Assembly (NCBI GenBank): GCA_905221605.1
Contig: CAJNDS010002096.1
Coordinates: 250,001 to 302,500 of the forward strand
Origin: Symbiodinium natans
Lineage: Eukaryota; Sar; Dinophyceae; Suessiales; Symbiodiniaceae
Direction: 5' to 3'
Length of the DNA stretch: 52,500 bases
Shown: positions 43,343-52,500 of the stretch, piece after piece
Numbering within the stretch: the stretch's first letter is position 1
Layout of the letters: the number at the start of each line of letters is the position of its first letter
The notes under the pieces: model-generated
Database searches by the model: none
Told to the model about the DNA's origin: nothing
The model's input: only the letters and a program-made list of their open reading frames with translations
Made by a program: the position numbers and the translations under genes

Positions 43343-43363
43343 TTTGGGGGGGGGGGGGGGGGC
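43343..43363 (+). repeat. Poly-T/poly-G run
   Basis: Nine T are followed by ~17 G on the + strand. The flanking 80 bases on the right stay G-rich (GGGAGGCGGGG, GGGTTGGGGCGGGG). Confidence 0.9.
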
Positions 43364-43464
43364 AAGGAGGGAGGCGGGGTCGAGGGGGCAGGTTGGAAAA
43401 GGGTTGGGGCGGGGATGGGGAGGGCGAAGCGGCTTGGTTCGACATCTGTGAAAGTGAAAAGCCA

Positions 43465-43846
43465 TCACAAGCCCTTCACTGGCGCTCGGCCCCCCGGGAT
43501 CGGCGGATGGGCGGATGTGGACTGGCTGGAAGGCCTTGGCACCATCAACATGAAACAAAGAAGCCACTCCAGCCCAGAACGCCCAACTGTAGGTAAAGCT
43601 GCAATTGCATGAGTCATTCGCTGTCGCTTTCCATTGACGACTCATTTGTGCTGCAATGTGCTTTGTTCCAAGAGGTGTGAACGACCTGCAAGTTCCGCCT
43701 GCTGTTCCGCTAAGGCCTTGCCTTACTTGCGAGGCGCCTTGGTTGCAGGAGTTCGGGGTTGGCACCGCGACAGATTTCTAGAGATTGTCGATCGTGCCCA
43801 GAAAGTTTTCCGAGAGGGTTGTCAGATGTTTTCAGTGGGCCCCTAG
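43465..43846 (+). CDS. Possible exons, unrecognised
   Basis: Two blocks look coding: ~43465-43555 (KPFTGARPPGIGGWADVDWL and EGLGTINM) and ~43749-43846 (RGWHRDRFLEIVDRAQKVFR and EGCQMFSVGP, then TAG). They may be one gene or N-terminal exons of the thioredoxin-like gene that follows. No domain is recognised. Confidence 0.3.
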
Positions 43847-43917
43847 AACGGCCTGTAGGACTGCGAGGGCTAGAAAGCCCATTGAAGGTTGTCTACATTG
43901 TCATACAGTGTCTATTA

Positions 43918-43962
43918 TTGAATATCATCGAATATCATCGAATATCACCGAATATCAACATA
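43918..43962. repeat. 11-bp tandem repeat (GAATATCATCG)n
   Basis: Four near-exact units: TGAATATCATC, GAATATCATCG, AATATCACCG, AATATCAAC. Confidence 0.9.
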
Positions 43963-44275
43963 TGGCACATCCAAAGCTGCAAGTCCGACTGAGGAGAGGC
44001 TCGCCAGAATCCGGCTGATTTGGTCTCTTCCGCGGGAGCAAAGTCGAAGCCCTTGCAGGCGACACTGTTGTGCATGTCGCGAACATGTGTGAACGTCGGT
44101 GCGCTAGGTTAGTCCGCATGCCCTGTGATGGCTGCACGGTCAGGTGGCGCTGCAGTCCGGCAGGCGCGTTTTGTTCAGACCAGCACCCTGCAGAGTCATC
44201 TACCTGTGCCCATGTTGAGGTGTGCGCATGTTTGCAAGACATGCAAGAAACACTGTGTATGTGTGCACACAAGCG

Positions 44276-45073
44276 AGGCCGTTGTTAGTGGACTTCTCAG
44301 CCACGTGGTGCGCGGATTGCATTGTCATGGCTCCAGTACTTCAGGTGTCTTTGTGGCATGAGGCATCTGTACGCGTGCGATCAAGCGGGGTCTGTAGATG
44401 GACCGGAACTTTGAATTGAAGAGTTGCTGCAAGTACCAAGGAGCTGGAGCAGCAGCTTTCTAGCCGCAACTTGATGGGCTGTCACAGTACTGTGTTGCCA
44501 TTGGTCCAGGTGTCCTACAGATGTCCACGCTTCCCATTGCCCTCGTGAGGTATGGAGGTGAAGTCGAATTTGTAACCATGGACGTTTCCAACTGGACGGC
44601 AAATTCCGGAGACGTCGACATGGATTGGCATCTCGGTGACTTCGAAGTTGGTGACAGTGGTTTGTTTGTCACAGAAACCCCAAATTCCCCCAAATTCAAC
44701 TTTACTCAACTCTCAACAGTTTTTCTGCTGTTTGAACTGCGAAATTTGGGGGCACCTCTGATCATCAGGTTCGTCTCAACGAAGTAAGGAATCACATTGA
44801 GAGTTAAATCTGCGAGTAGCGCACACGCGGTGTCTAGCAGGTGGACACGCGAGTTCCGAGTCGACGGGATTCCCCACATTGCGTTTGTGCTGCCTGACAG
44901 GTGCCAGGGTTCTTGTGTGCAAGTGTGATCTAACTACTGGTGCTTGGTGGAGCATATGCTGTGTTCCGAGGCGTGTCATCACTGCCTTGATTGGAAATCT
45001 TCCGAGGGAAGTGTTGGTCTCCAACATCGAGGCATTCTTGACACGTGAAGAGAAGCGTGAAGACCAGCAGTGA
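44276..45073 (+). CDS. Thioredoxin-like protein, HCF164/TxlA type (5' end not resolved)
   Basis: Four exons assemble a thioredoxin fold. 44276-44344 encodes RPLLVDFSATWCADCIVMAP with the redox motif WCADC. About 44521-44646 encodes GGEVEFVTMDVSNWTANSGD and DVDMDWHLGDF. About 44851-44900 encodes FRVDGIPHIAFVL with the cis-Pro signature IPH. About 44975-45073 encodes VITALIGNLPREVLVSNIEA and FLTREEK, ending in TGA. The order beta-CxxC-helix, N-V-D/N-x-W-like strand, V-x-G-IPH and the G-x-LP-x-x-x-L tail is that of HCF164/TxlA. These are membrane-anchored thylakoid thioredoxins that pass electrons for cytochrome b6f assembly. A plastid location is inferred from the family. The N-terminal targeting and membrane part was not found. 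WCADC differs from the WCEVC I recall for plant HCF164. Confidence 0.75.
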
Positions 45074-45206
45074 ACAGGCTGTGCAGTTGCTTCGCACTCC
45101 AAATCTGGATAAGGCGCTGGTGGACGCATCCAAGCGAGGCCCATCTGACGATATGCCAGCATTGTCCGCTGCTGACCATCTCTTTTGCAATCTGAAGCGT
45201 TTGTAA
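45060..45206 (+). CDS. Coding-like tail in the +1 frame after the thioredoxin gene
   Basis: Overlapping the end of the thioredoxin frame, the next frame encodes SEQAVQLLRTPNLDKALVDA, then SKRGPSDDMPALSAADHLFC and NLKRL before TAA at 45204. It looks like genuine protein. It could be the true C-terminus, reached by an alternative splice or a single-base assembly error, or the last exon of another transcript. Confidence 0.4.
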   Translation, partial: KTSSEQAVQLLRTPNLDKALVDASKRGPSDDMPALSAADHLFCNLKRL

Positions 45207-45312
45207 TGCTATTCTTTCCGAAGAGCTGAGGCCTTACGTAATGTTCGATGCCTTTGACTCTGGTCGCCGTCGTGTCGAGTTGCGGCCATAAAACAAGAGA
45301 GCTACTGGGTTG

Positions 45313-45660
45313 GCAGTGTGCAACTGCTGATCAATTCTGGAATTACCTAGCCCCAGCAAGATAGAGTTATTGCAGGAAATCTACTCCAGCCGCGCTGATG
45401 GGGATTTTGCCGCCATCACCGCGCATGCACCACGGGCTTGAGTTATAGCTCTCCCAAGATGTGTTTTCTATGCGCTGTCCGCAAGAGAGGTTGCTACGAT
45501 TCAAAAGGAGCTTGGTGTAGATGGGCCGGGCTCTTTTATTGTTGCAATGACGAGGCTGCAAGCCGCGTTCTCAACCGTGCATGGTTTCTGCTCGAGGTCG
45601 ACTCCTGGTGAGTTTGTGAAGCGCTTCTGTCAGAATGCCTTGAACTGCGAGGCACACTAG
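45313..45660 (+). pseudogene. Unrecognised ORF interrupted by one in-frame TGA
   Basis: One frame reads SILELPSPSKIELLQEIYSS and RADGDFAAITAHAPRA, then TGA at 45439-45441. It continues in the same frame with VFYALSAREVATIQKELGVD, GPGSFIVAMTRLQAAFSTVH and STPGEFVKRFCQNALNC to TAG at 45658. Both halves look protein-like. Explanations are a nonsense-mutated gene remnant, an unseen intron around the stop, or a sequencing error. No family is recognised. Confidence 0.4.
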
Positions 45661-46700
45661 GAACACTCACCGTGCGTTCACGAGCGTAACTTGGACATGT
45701 GCCCATATGTACGTATTCGTATTCAATACTTGTAGCTGAATTATTGAGTTACATTCAAGAAGCTTGGTTGTGAGGGGTGTGCCATTAGGGAATAACCACC
45801 CATGAACACATCATCCCACTCCCCAGGACCGCACCTTCTATCTACATGGTCGACGGACCCTTGTATATTCTGCTGCCTGCACTTGCATGACGTACTGACA
45901 ACCCTGCATTTTGCAATACTGTCCTATGTTTCGCTGATGTAGACCTCTATTTGGTTACTTTTCCCTATTATGCATAACGAGTTTTTCTATCTACCGGATT
46001 CTGGTAGATGGACTGTGCGTGTTTTCTAAGCAGGTGATGTGGTATTTGAGTACCTTATGCACTGAGTTTCGACATTACTACAACAAAAACTGTGGTCTTG
46101 GGGAGGGGGTGGGGGGCGATTCGTATACATGCACATGCTACTTATGAATATCAACATGAACGATAAGAATCTAGAACAAAAGATATTGCATGCCAAGCTT
46201 TTACATACAACATATGCCACATTGAATATTGCATACAACATGTCACCTTAAATACTTTGTTTTTCTTGTTATATTAAGCAACATGTTGCACATCATGCTC
46301 TGTTTTGCAAGAACTTATAGTATATGCAATGAAGTATAGGTATGTGATCTTCTACGAAAAGGCAATGAGTAGAGATTATGTATCATATGCGGGTTACGAT
46401 ACGCACATATGTATATATATATATATACATGTATATATAGAAATTCTTTACTTCACATCTTATGATGTAACTTACCTTGTATTGACTGTATCGTATGTAG
46501 CATATTGCACACCTCCATCATATATACAAGCTATAAAAAATTAGTGCACCGTACGTAAAATACGTATTTAAAGAGCAACATTTTTTTCACATCTTTTGTT
46601 GTCATAAACCATATGCACATTTTATCGTACGGTATCATATGGTTTTACCTTGTATTCATTGCATTCATGTGGTGTTAACATGTGTTTTTATCGCGGCACG
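45661..46700. other. AT-rich gene-free island
   Basis: The composition changes sharply to AT-rich sequence with repeated ATATGCACAT, CATACAACAT and (TA)n motifs (46410-46440). No exon is supported; short ORFs here are Tyr/Ile/Cys-rich noise. Confidence 0.6.
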
Positions 46701-46709
46701 AACTTTGCA

Positions 46710-47035
46710 TTACGTTGTATTACATTGTAATACGCAAAAACACATTGTATTGCATTGTATGACATTATATGACATAGTATTACATTGTATTGCATTGTAT
46801 TACGCTGTATTACATTGCATTGCACTGTGTTACATTGTATTGCATTGTATTCCATTTTATTGCATTGCTTTGCATTGTCTTACATTGTACTACATTGTAT
46901 TACATTGTACGACATTGTATTACATTGTATTGCATTGTATGCAATTGCATTGTATTGCATTGTACTGCATTGTATTGCATTGCATTGCATTGTGTTGCAT
47001 GGCCGTTTATTGTCTTATATTGTCTTACGTTGTCT
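46710..47035. repeat. Long ~10-bp minisatellite (ATTGTATTRC)n
   Basis: About 30 imperfect units of ATTGTATTGC or ATTGTATTAC run without a break. All three forward frames stay open (LHCIVLHC-type products), which is a product of the repeat and not a gene. Confidence 0.95.
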
Positions 47036-47336
47036 GACAGCTCAGCTATTCTCCGGTCCACTCCCGCCCCGTCCTCGCCCGGTTTCAGAGAATCCCCGGA
47101 GAATCGCTGAGAATCCCTGTGGAGAGGGTGATATTCAAAGTAAACTAGTTTCATCTAGATTGTAGAATGCTACATGTTGCAGGCGTGGTAGGTGAGCGTC
47201 GCAGTCGCCTCGACAGTTCAGCCCATGCAGCAGGTTTTTCGTTTTCGGTCATTGGAAGAAGAGTTTCGCTCAGCACTCAGTTCTTGCGAAAATGGCTACT
47301 GAATTCCACTTAGATATCTTTTGAATCAGTTCCCGC

Positions 47337-47504
47337 ATGTTCCCGCTGAAGACGTGCCAGTGGCCACTTTCAGGACCGCCAAGTGTAGAAGAAGGTGGCG
47401 TCGACTTGGACGAAGAGCTGCAGGACGTTGATGCATACTTGGCAGTTTGCCCGCGATTGGCACAAGCTTTGGCGCAGGATGACGACTCCCTGGTTGCATG
47501 GTGA
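47337..47504 (+). CDS. Short acidic ORF or exon (55 codons)
   Basis: The frame from ATG 47337 reads MFPLKTCQWPLSGPPSVEEG, then GVDLDEELQDVDAYLAVCPR and LAQALAQDDDSLVAW before TGA. The acidic helical stretch is strongly protein-like. An AG just before GACCGCC at ~47370 could be the true exon start. No family is recognised. The reverse strand is also open (150 codons) but is Ser/Ala-rich and less convincing. Confidence 0.35.
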   Translation: MFPLKTCQWPLSGPPSVEEGGVDLDEELQDVDAYLAVCPRLAQALAQDDDSLVAW

Positions 47505-47689
47505 CCTCTTGCGATAGTAGGCTTAGCATGTTGCCTTAGCGATTGTCTCGACTTATGGAGGTATATTGCACTGCGAGCAGCAGACAGATTTAGAGAGGCG
47601 AGTTGCTCGAGATTGCGCGTGACACTTTCTAGATCTCGAGCCTTTCGAGCTGCTTTGTGGTGAGCCGACCTATTCATTGCGGCCAGGAT

Positions 47690-47904
47690 CAGAACCACTG
47701 GCCTGGCGAATTGTGTCCGCAACTAATGCCTTATGGCAGATCATTGTTAAGCAAATGAACATGGCATTGTGCTGGGCAGACTGGGTGGTCCGGGACACAC
47801 GAGTGGTGAAAGTGACTCGCAACATCTCGCCAAGTTGCTCATACACCTCATTTCACCTCCAAGCCCAAACCCTTTCAAGATGGCTGCAAGTAGTGGCGGG
47901 TTAG
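47690..47904 (+). CDS. Possible exon, unrecognised
   Basis: The block encodes LAWRIVSATNALWQIIVKQM followed by NMALCWADWVVRDTRVVKVT. The amino-acid mix is plausible for a folded protein. No domain is recognised. It lies directly before the possible spliced-leader relic at 47939. Confidence 0.3.
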
Positions 47905-47938
47905 CCAGGAGGTGAGCTTCGGGCTCATCGCCGACTTT

Positions 47939-47956
47939 CATAGCTTTTGGCTCAAG
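47939..47956 (+). other. Possible relic of the dinoflagellate spliced leader
   Basis: CATAGCTTTTGGCTCAAG matches the 3' part of the dinoflagellate spliced leader (GTAGCCATTTTGGCTCAAG, from memory). It has an exact TTTTGGCTCAAG and a TAGC to its left, with a two-base deletion (CA). Such relics mark genes that were trans-spliced, copied from mRNA and reinserted. Confidence 0.45.
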
Positions 47957-48149
47957 ATAGTCATCGGCATTCTCGCGAGTCCGCGCTGGTTGTTGGAGGT
48001 GGCTGGCAAGCGTTTAATGTATGTGGCGTTTGTCAGCTGCGGTGCAGCTGTTAAGTCGCGCGTTGTTGCGCGCGAGTTCTGCTTTAGGGCACAGCGCATC
48101 TGAGTTTTTGCATCCTGAGACATTTTGAGTGCAGTGCTCACTTGGTGAG

Positions 48150-48480
48150 GATGTCCGTGGAGGGCAGCTGCCAAATCGTTAAAGACTCCATGGGCGAGAA
48201 CATGCCGTGGAAAGTGCAGGCCAATGTCCTGCAGCGCCAGTCAGTGTAGTGTGACTGCTTTGTGTGTTCGCTCCATCTAGCCGCTCTAGCCCTTTGATTT
48301 CCCATGCAGCCTTTTGTCAGCGATGAACCGCAAAGAGCAGCAACAACGTAGCAAGTCCATTTCCGTGAGCAATTGCCGAGCTGAGCTAAGGTTTCCGCTG
48401 GTTCGACTGTGTCGGACATCGGATCCGAGTACCTACAGGAGCTTCATCGGAGACTGGTGCGTGCATGTTTCAAGCCATGT
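48150..48480 (+). CDS. Possible small exons
   Basis: ATG 48150 starts a 32-codon frame (MSVEGSCQIVKDSMGENMPW, then KVQANVLQRQSV and TAG). A second block near 48415-48483 encodes SDIGSEYLQELHRRLVRACF. Both look coding but are too short to assign. Confidence 0.25.
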
Positions 48481-48518
48481 TTAGCTGAGTGAACTTGGAC
48501 GTGGTTCGTTAAGGACTC

Positions 48519-48600
48519 GGTGTGTGTGTATATATATATATGTATGTGTGTGTGTGTGTGTCTCTGTGTGTGTGTGTGTGCGTGCGCGCGTGCGTGCGTC
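48519..48600. repeat. GT/AT microsatellite
   Basis: GTGTGTATATATATATGTAT runs into (GT)n and then GC/GT alternation up to 48600. Confidence 0.95.
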
Positions 48601-49149
48601 GTTCAATTCTTGGCACAACTTTGTTCTCGAAGAAACGGCCATTCAGCATTTTGTCCTTTGCAGGCCACAGCACTAGCAGTAAAAGCCGCACATCATGGAA
48701 CGTAATTTGAAGTTCTAAATCGAGCTCCTCTCGCATGAAAGCAAACGTAAAGTGGAGGATTTCAGCCGGGAAGGCAGTTCCGCAAGTGGCAGTTACCCCA
48801 GAGTTTTCTTGACAGTTCTTGGCAGCTGCTGACGTGACATGGTCTGCTTGTGTAACGTAGTCTGCAGCAACATGCAGTATTCCTGCGAGGAAGAAAGCCT
48901 GCTGTCATGTGCAACTGTACCTCTCTAGGTGAGACCCGAGAGACGAAGGCCCTCGGTACAAGTAGAAGTAGACTCAGTAGTTTATGGAACACAGCTGCGC
49001 CAAGACCGGCCAACTTTGTTGCTTGACCAATCTGTGATGTGAATGCATGCTGAATCTCGTGAAGCCTGCGCATGCTGAGATGACACTGATGGAGCATATA
49101 GGAACATAAAGCAACTCTGAAAGCAGTTTGACCCGGTGACAGCTCGTCA

Positions 49150-49270
49150 TTGTTGGGAAGTGCTGCGGGTGATTTCAGGACAGAGTTTCCAGAAGCGCTT
49201 TACGAACAACGGATAGGAATTGCAAATGAGCAAGCGAATGCAACGGGCAAGGGGCCCACATGTGGGGGCG
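49150..49270 (+). CDS. Possible exon
   Basis: The frame encodes FRTEFPEALYEQRIGIANEQ followed by ANATGKGPTCGG. The left edge follows TTCAGG (acceptor-like). No family is recognised. Confidence 0.3.
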
Positions 49271-49939
49271 CAAGAACTCCTTGGCGTCCGTTTCTGCATA
49301 TTCTAGCATTGTCTCAGGTGTTCCCTTACGTTCGTTGCGTTGTTTCCCATTCCTGCCATCAGAGAAGGATGAACGTACGTCACATGCGCATCCGCTGTAT
49401 GCGGCCACGCAGCATCCACGAAGTCAACGCATGACAGCACGCGAAAAAGCAGATGCATGAGGCGTCACAGACACGGATGAACAGATCCGGCCGACGTCAT
49501 TTGCTGGAGATGCCACCAGTGCCAGCGCCTGAGACGCGACACAGGCTGATCTTACCCGTCAGCATGGTCCAGTCGCAATCATCTTCAGAGTCTATAGTTG
49601 CATGCGGTACTCTTAGATTCAGGCACTGGCAACTGGATGTCTCAGCACCTTCCCCACGATGCCATTGACACCTCCTCCAGGACAGGTTTCAACCAGTACT
49701 TGAACCTTCCACGCTCTTCCTGTGGGTTTTATGTTCATGCATATTCCTGGAGGCCTTGATGCTTTGGAGCTTCTGGAGCTTGAACTGACGTCTTCGAAGG
49801 TGGGGCGGCTTCCAATGCCTCCATGTCCAGAGTTGTAGGAGCTCCACAGAGTGGCACATCGCTTACGTTGCAAGCGTTATACTGTGCAATACTGTGCCTG
49901 GCCGAGCAAAGCACTAGGACATGTTGGGACTACCGCAAT

Positions 49940-50210
49940 TGGATCCCAAACAGAGTTGCATAGGACATCTATGTTTGCGACCGAGTTGCTGAAGACAGAC
50001 TTGCTGTCAAGCAAGGTCCAACCTACGCTTGACTCAGAGGACGTGCGTGGCTATGTTCAGGACGCTCGCGTTGCAGACCCGCCGAGGGGATGCAAAGGTC
50101 TGGATGGCAGGTGTTTGGCATGGGTTTGTTGTCTGGAGCTGCCGCCTAGGAACTCCAGCAACAAGTTCAGACACTGCAGCAAGAACTGCCCGAGTCTTAC
50201 TTTTTGACAC
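49940..50210 (+). CDS. Possible exon
   Basis: The frame contains ATELLKTDLLSSKVQPTLDS and EDVRGYVQDARVADPP. It is protein-like and hydrophilic up to about 50110. A second frame over 50100-50220 (WMAGVWHGFVVWSCRLGTPA) also looks plausible, so an exon border may lie near 50110. No domain is recognised. Confidence 0.3.
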
Positions 50211-50289
50211 GCAGTTTCAACGAAAAACGGTCCGAACCAGACTCGCACCAGTAATAGCAACTCAATCATTGTCAGCGACCTGAGTGCAG

Positions 50290-52400
50290 TCCATCTCGGG
50301 TGCCAAGTAGTGTGCAGTTCTGATTACCTCCCCCCACTGCCCAACAACTAAGAATCGAAATGGCAGTGTTGCGTTTTGACCCCTGAATCAACCTTGGGCA
50401 AAGACTGGGGAGGTCTGCCGGGCCTCTTCAAACTAGCTGAAAGCTTTAGGTTTCAGATCTTATAACGGGGGCGTGCATTCCTTGCCACGGCAGTTCATTT
50501 CTGTTTCGGGGCGTTTCGCACAATTCCAAACTACTTGTTATTTCTCTGTTTCGGCAGCATGTCGCATTTTTCCGAATTGCGAACCACATAACTCGTCGGA
50601 ACTGAACAGCATGCTGCAGTATGCTGCTATTTTTGTGGGGCTGTTGTGATTGATGTTTATGGTCATCAGAAACTTTAGTTGCGAACGCTGGCGGGCGAGC
50701 CTCGACAGCCGGGCCAGCTTAGTCGTGTTTGCTTGTTCGGCCGACAGAACAAGGCGCAAATTAGTACAAATGGTCGCAGGAGAATGCGGTCACGTCTTCG
50801 CGAAACAGAGCTATGCAAGCCTGAAGAATCAAGGAGTGCACGGGGCCTAGGTGGGAACGCGATGTGGACCATGGAAGAGCACGGGATGTAGAAGCCGGAG
50901 TGCGGGTCGGCCGCGATGCGAAAGCCATGCAGTTGTCTTTGGACGCCATTTGACGTTGGCGTGCTCCTGGGAGTGCACGGCGCCTAGACACGGGCACGCG
51001 GAATCGCCGAGAGGGTCGTCATTTGCAATTTGGAAGGTGGGCCCTGCCTAGGTTGCAGGCACCAGACCTAGAACAAAAACAAAAAGGGTTCCTCCAAATA
51101 AGGACACCTCATTGACAAATTCCGCATCCAAAAGATGATTAAAGTTGCAGCTGTGGTGTCTGTGCTTGCGATGGCTGGCGTTTGAGGACTTAGTTTTTTG
51201 GTACGCCTGCTTGGCCTCAGGCTTCTGCCAACTTGTCCTGTGACAAAGAGTTTTGGACATACCTGCTGTTTTTTATTACTTGGTAGCATCATAAGGATTG
51301 TTGTCACTCAGCATCCAGGTACTCCCAGAGTGTCCGGCAGCTCAGCCCGAGTTACCAGAGCCTTTGGCGAATGAGTGCTGCACCGCTGTGATTTGGAGGT
51401 TGCTGAGAGAAACCAGGGGAAGGTGATCTATTGGTTCATCACCTTCACCATGAGCTTTCAACTGAAGATTGCGCAGTTCATGGAGTGCACGTTGTGCAGT
51501 CCACATTGAGTTCGCATGGATCAAAGGATGGTTCCACCTGGTTTGTCGTGTGCCTGGAACTCCCCAGAGGCGTGAGATGCTGTCGCTTTCAATCAAGAAT
51601 CTTTGCATCATCTTGCAGCGCTCCTCTCATATCACACTTCTTCTGCAACGTGCTTGCTACGCAAGATTAAAATCAAGAGGGAAACCTATGAACACCCTGC
51701 TTTATGTTACTCTGACTGCCCCATGACGGCGCGGGTGGGCAAAGTGTCGTTTCTGCTTGTCGATTCACTGTGACATCCTCGGACATATTGCATTTGACCT
51801 GCTGAGTTCCAGGTGAGCTGCTGGTACCAGTTGGTATACCATCAGGGGTTGTGTAAGTTGGGTAAACTGTGTCTGGGCGAGGTGCCCGCTGTGGCCCCAA
51901 AGGCCCTAGCACTCCACCCTGCAGCTCTGGTTCTCAAACCCCCTCTATGAGACACACATCCCTCTTCCGAGTTGTCCCCTATTTTGTGCAGGCGCTCATG
52001 ACAAGTTGGTGCATGCCATCTGAATTAACCCATATCTTAACGCATGTCTTAGCGTATGTATGTCTGCACGGATGTCTTCAATCATGCCAACATATGTTAC
52101 GAACAACGTATAATCACGTTTTCTAATGTATCTTAACGTATGTTATCAACAGAAGGGAAGGGGTGGGCTCACATGGGCTGAGAAGGCAATGAATAATGCC
52201 TTGTGTTGCCACTATGTGCCATGTGGCCCCCCTCCCCCCCCCCCCCCCGGATGCAGCAGGCGCACCGTCTGTTTGGTTCAGATGCATTCGCACTGTGCAG
52301 GCCGCTTACGGACCGATCATGCCAGGGACACCGCTGCTACCACCTTGGCTTGTTCATATTCTTGCCTGCGGTCAGCAATGTTCAAAAGGCATGTCGATTT
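50290..52400. other. Stretch without firm gene
   Basis: Only weak open frames are seen. One sense block near 51370-51500 (LHRCDLEVAERNQGKVIYWF) may be coding, but the reverse strand is equally open. The rest holds CATATCTTAACG/GTATCTTAACG echoes (52026-52140) and a C-run at 52227-52248. Confidence 0.4.
52207..52248. repeat. Poly-C run
   Basis: About 22 C interrupted by one T lie on the + strand near 52227-52248, the only long run of this polarity in the window. Confidence 0.9.
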
Positions 52401-52500
52401 GCTCAGGCCTCTACACACTCAAAGCCTTTCCAAGGAGGAGCCCACATGTTTTTGAGCAGCTCGTTCAGACGCGCTTGGTGCGGCAGCGCGCTCTTGCAGT

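Noticed and set aside
43073-43765. 230-codon reverse-strand ORF
   Set aside because: It reads through a poly-C/poly-G run and gives low-complexity proline stretches.
46639-47165. Three overlapping His/Cys/Ile/Val-rich ORFs
   Set aside because: They are translations of the (ATTGTATTRC)n minisatellite, open in all three frames.
49619-49873. 84-codon reverse-strand ORF (CPGGGVNGIVGKVLRHP)
   Set aside because: It looks moderately protein-like, but the + strand is equally open and no domain or partner exon is visible, so no call was made.

Overview
The window looks like nuclear DNA of a dinoflagellate, most likely a Symbiodiniaceae-type alga. This is inferred from internal features, not from a search. 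Recognisable protein pieces are cut into many short exons. At least two introns appear to use GC donors (GC-AG). Every coding segment I can support is on the + strand across 52 kb, which fits unidirectional gene clustering. There are degenerate TTTAGGG telomere-like tracts, many minisatellites, and two sequences that resemble relics of the dinoflagellate trans-spliced leader. No bacterial operon structure, CRISPR array, rRNA, tRNA or intact transposase/reverse transcriptase was found.

Layout. 1-10.5 kb: one (or two) multi-exon genes for an IQ-motif, arginine/glutamate-rich coiled-coil protein whose C-terminus carries collagen-like Gly-X-Y runs; its 5' end lies outside the window. Between two of its exons (4.18-4.83 kb) is an uninterrupted ORF for a helix-turn-helix plus zinc-ribbon protein of prokaryotic appearance. 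12.0-12.9 kb: a compact two-exon RBR-type (RING-IBR-RING2) E3 ligase-like gene with a GC-AG intron. 13.2-13.9, 14.7-15.8, 18.0-20.9 and 28.0-29.75 kb: clusters of unrecognised exons. 17.0 and 27.3 kb: short exons starting with signal-peptide-like sequences. 22.5-25.35 kb: a well-resolved six-exon gene of an unnamed family with possible ATP-grasp features and C-terminal membrane segments. 30.4-31.1 kb: Cys-rich exons. 31.7-35.9 kb: NAE1/APPBP1, the regulatory subunit of the NEDD8 E1 enzyme, split into very small exons. 36.4-39.4 kb: hypothetical exons, several encoding membrane helices. 39.56-40.56 kb: satellite and inverted-repeat DNA. 40.6-42.77 kb: a U-box protein with one long exon. 44.27-45.2 kb: a thioredoxin-like protein of the HCF164/TxlA type (probably plastid). 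45.3-45.66 kb: an unrecognised ORF with one in-frame TGA. 45.66-47.1 kb: an AT-rich island ending in a long minisatellite. 47.3-52.5 kb: sparse candidate exons.

Functionally, three of the recognised genes (RBR-like ligase, NAE1, U-box protein) belong to ubiquitin or ubiquitin-like conjugation. They lie in one 30 kb stretch in the same orientation, interleaved with unrelated genes. There is no evidence that they act as a unit. Exon borders given as approximate were read by eye from frame continuity, similarity and AG acceptors, and need transcript data.
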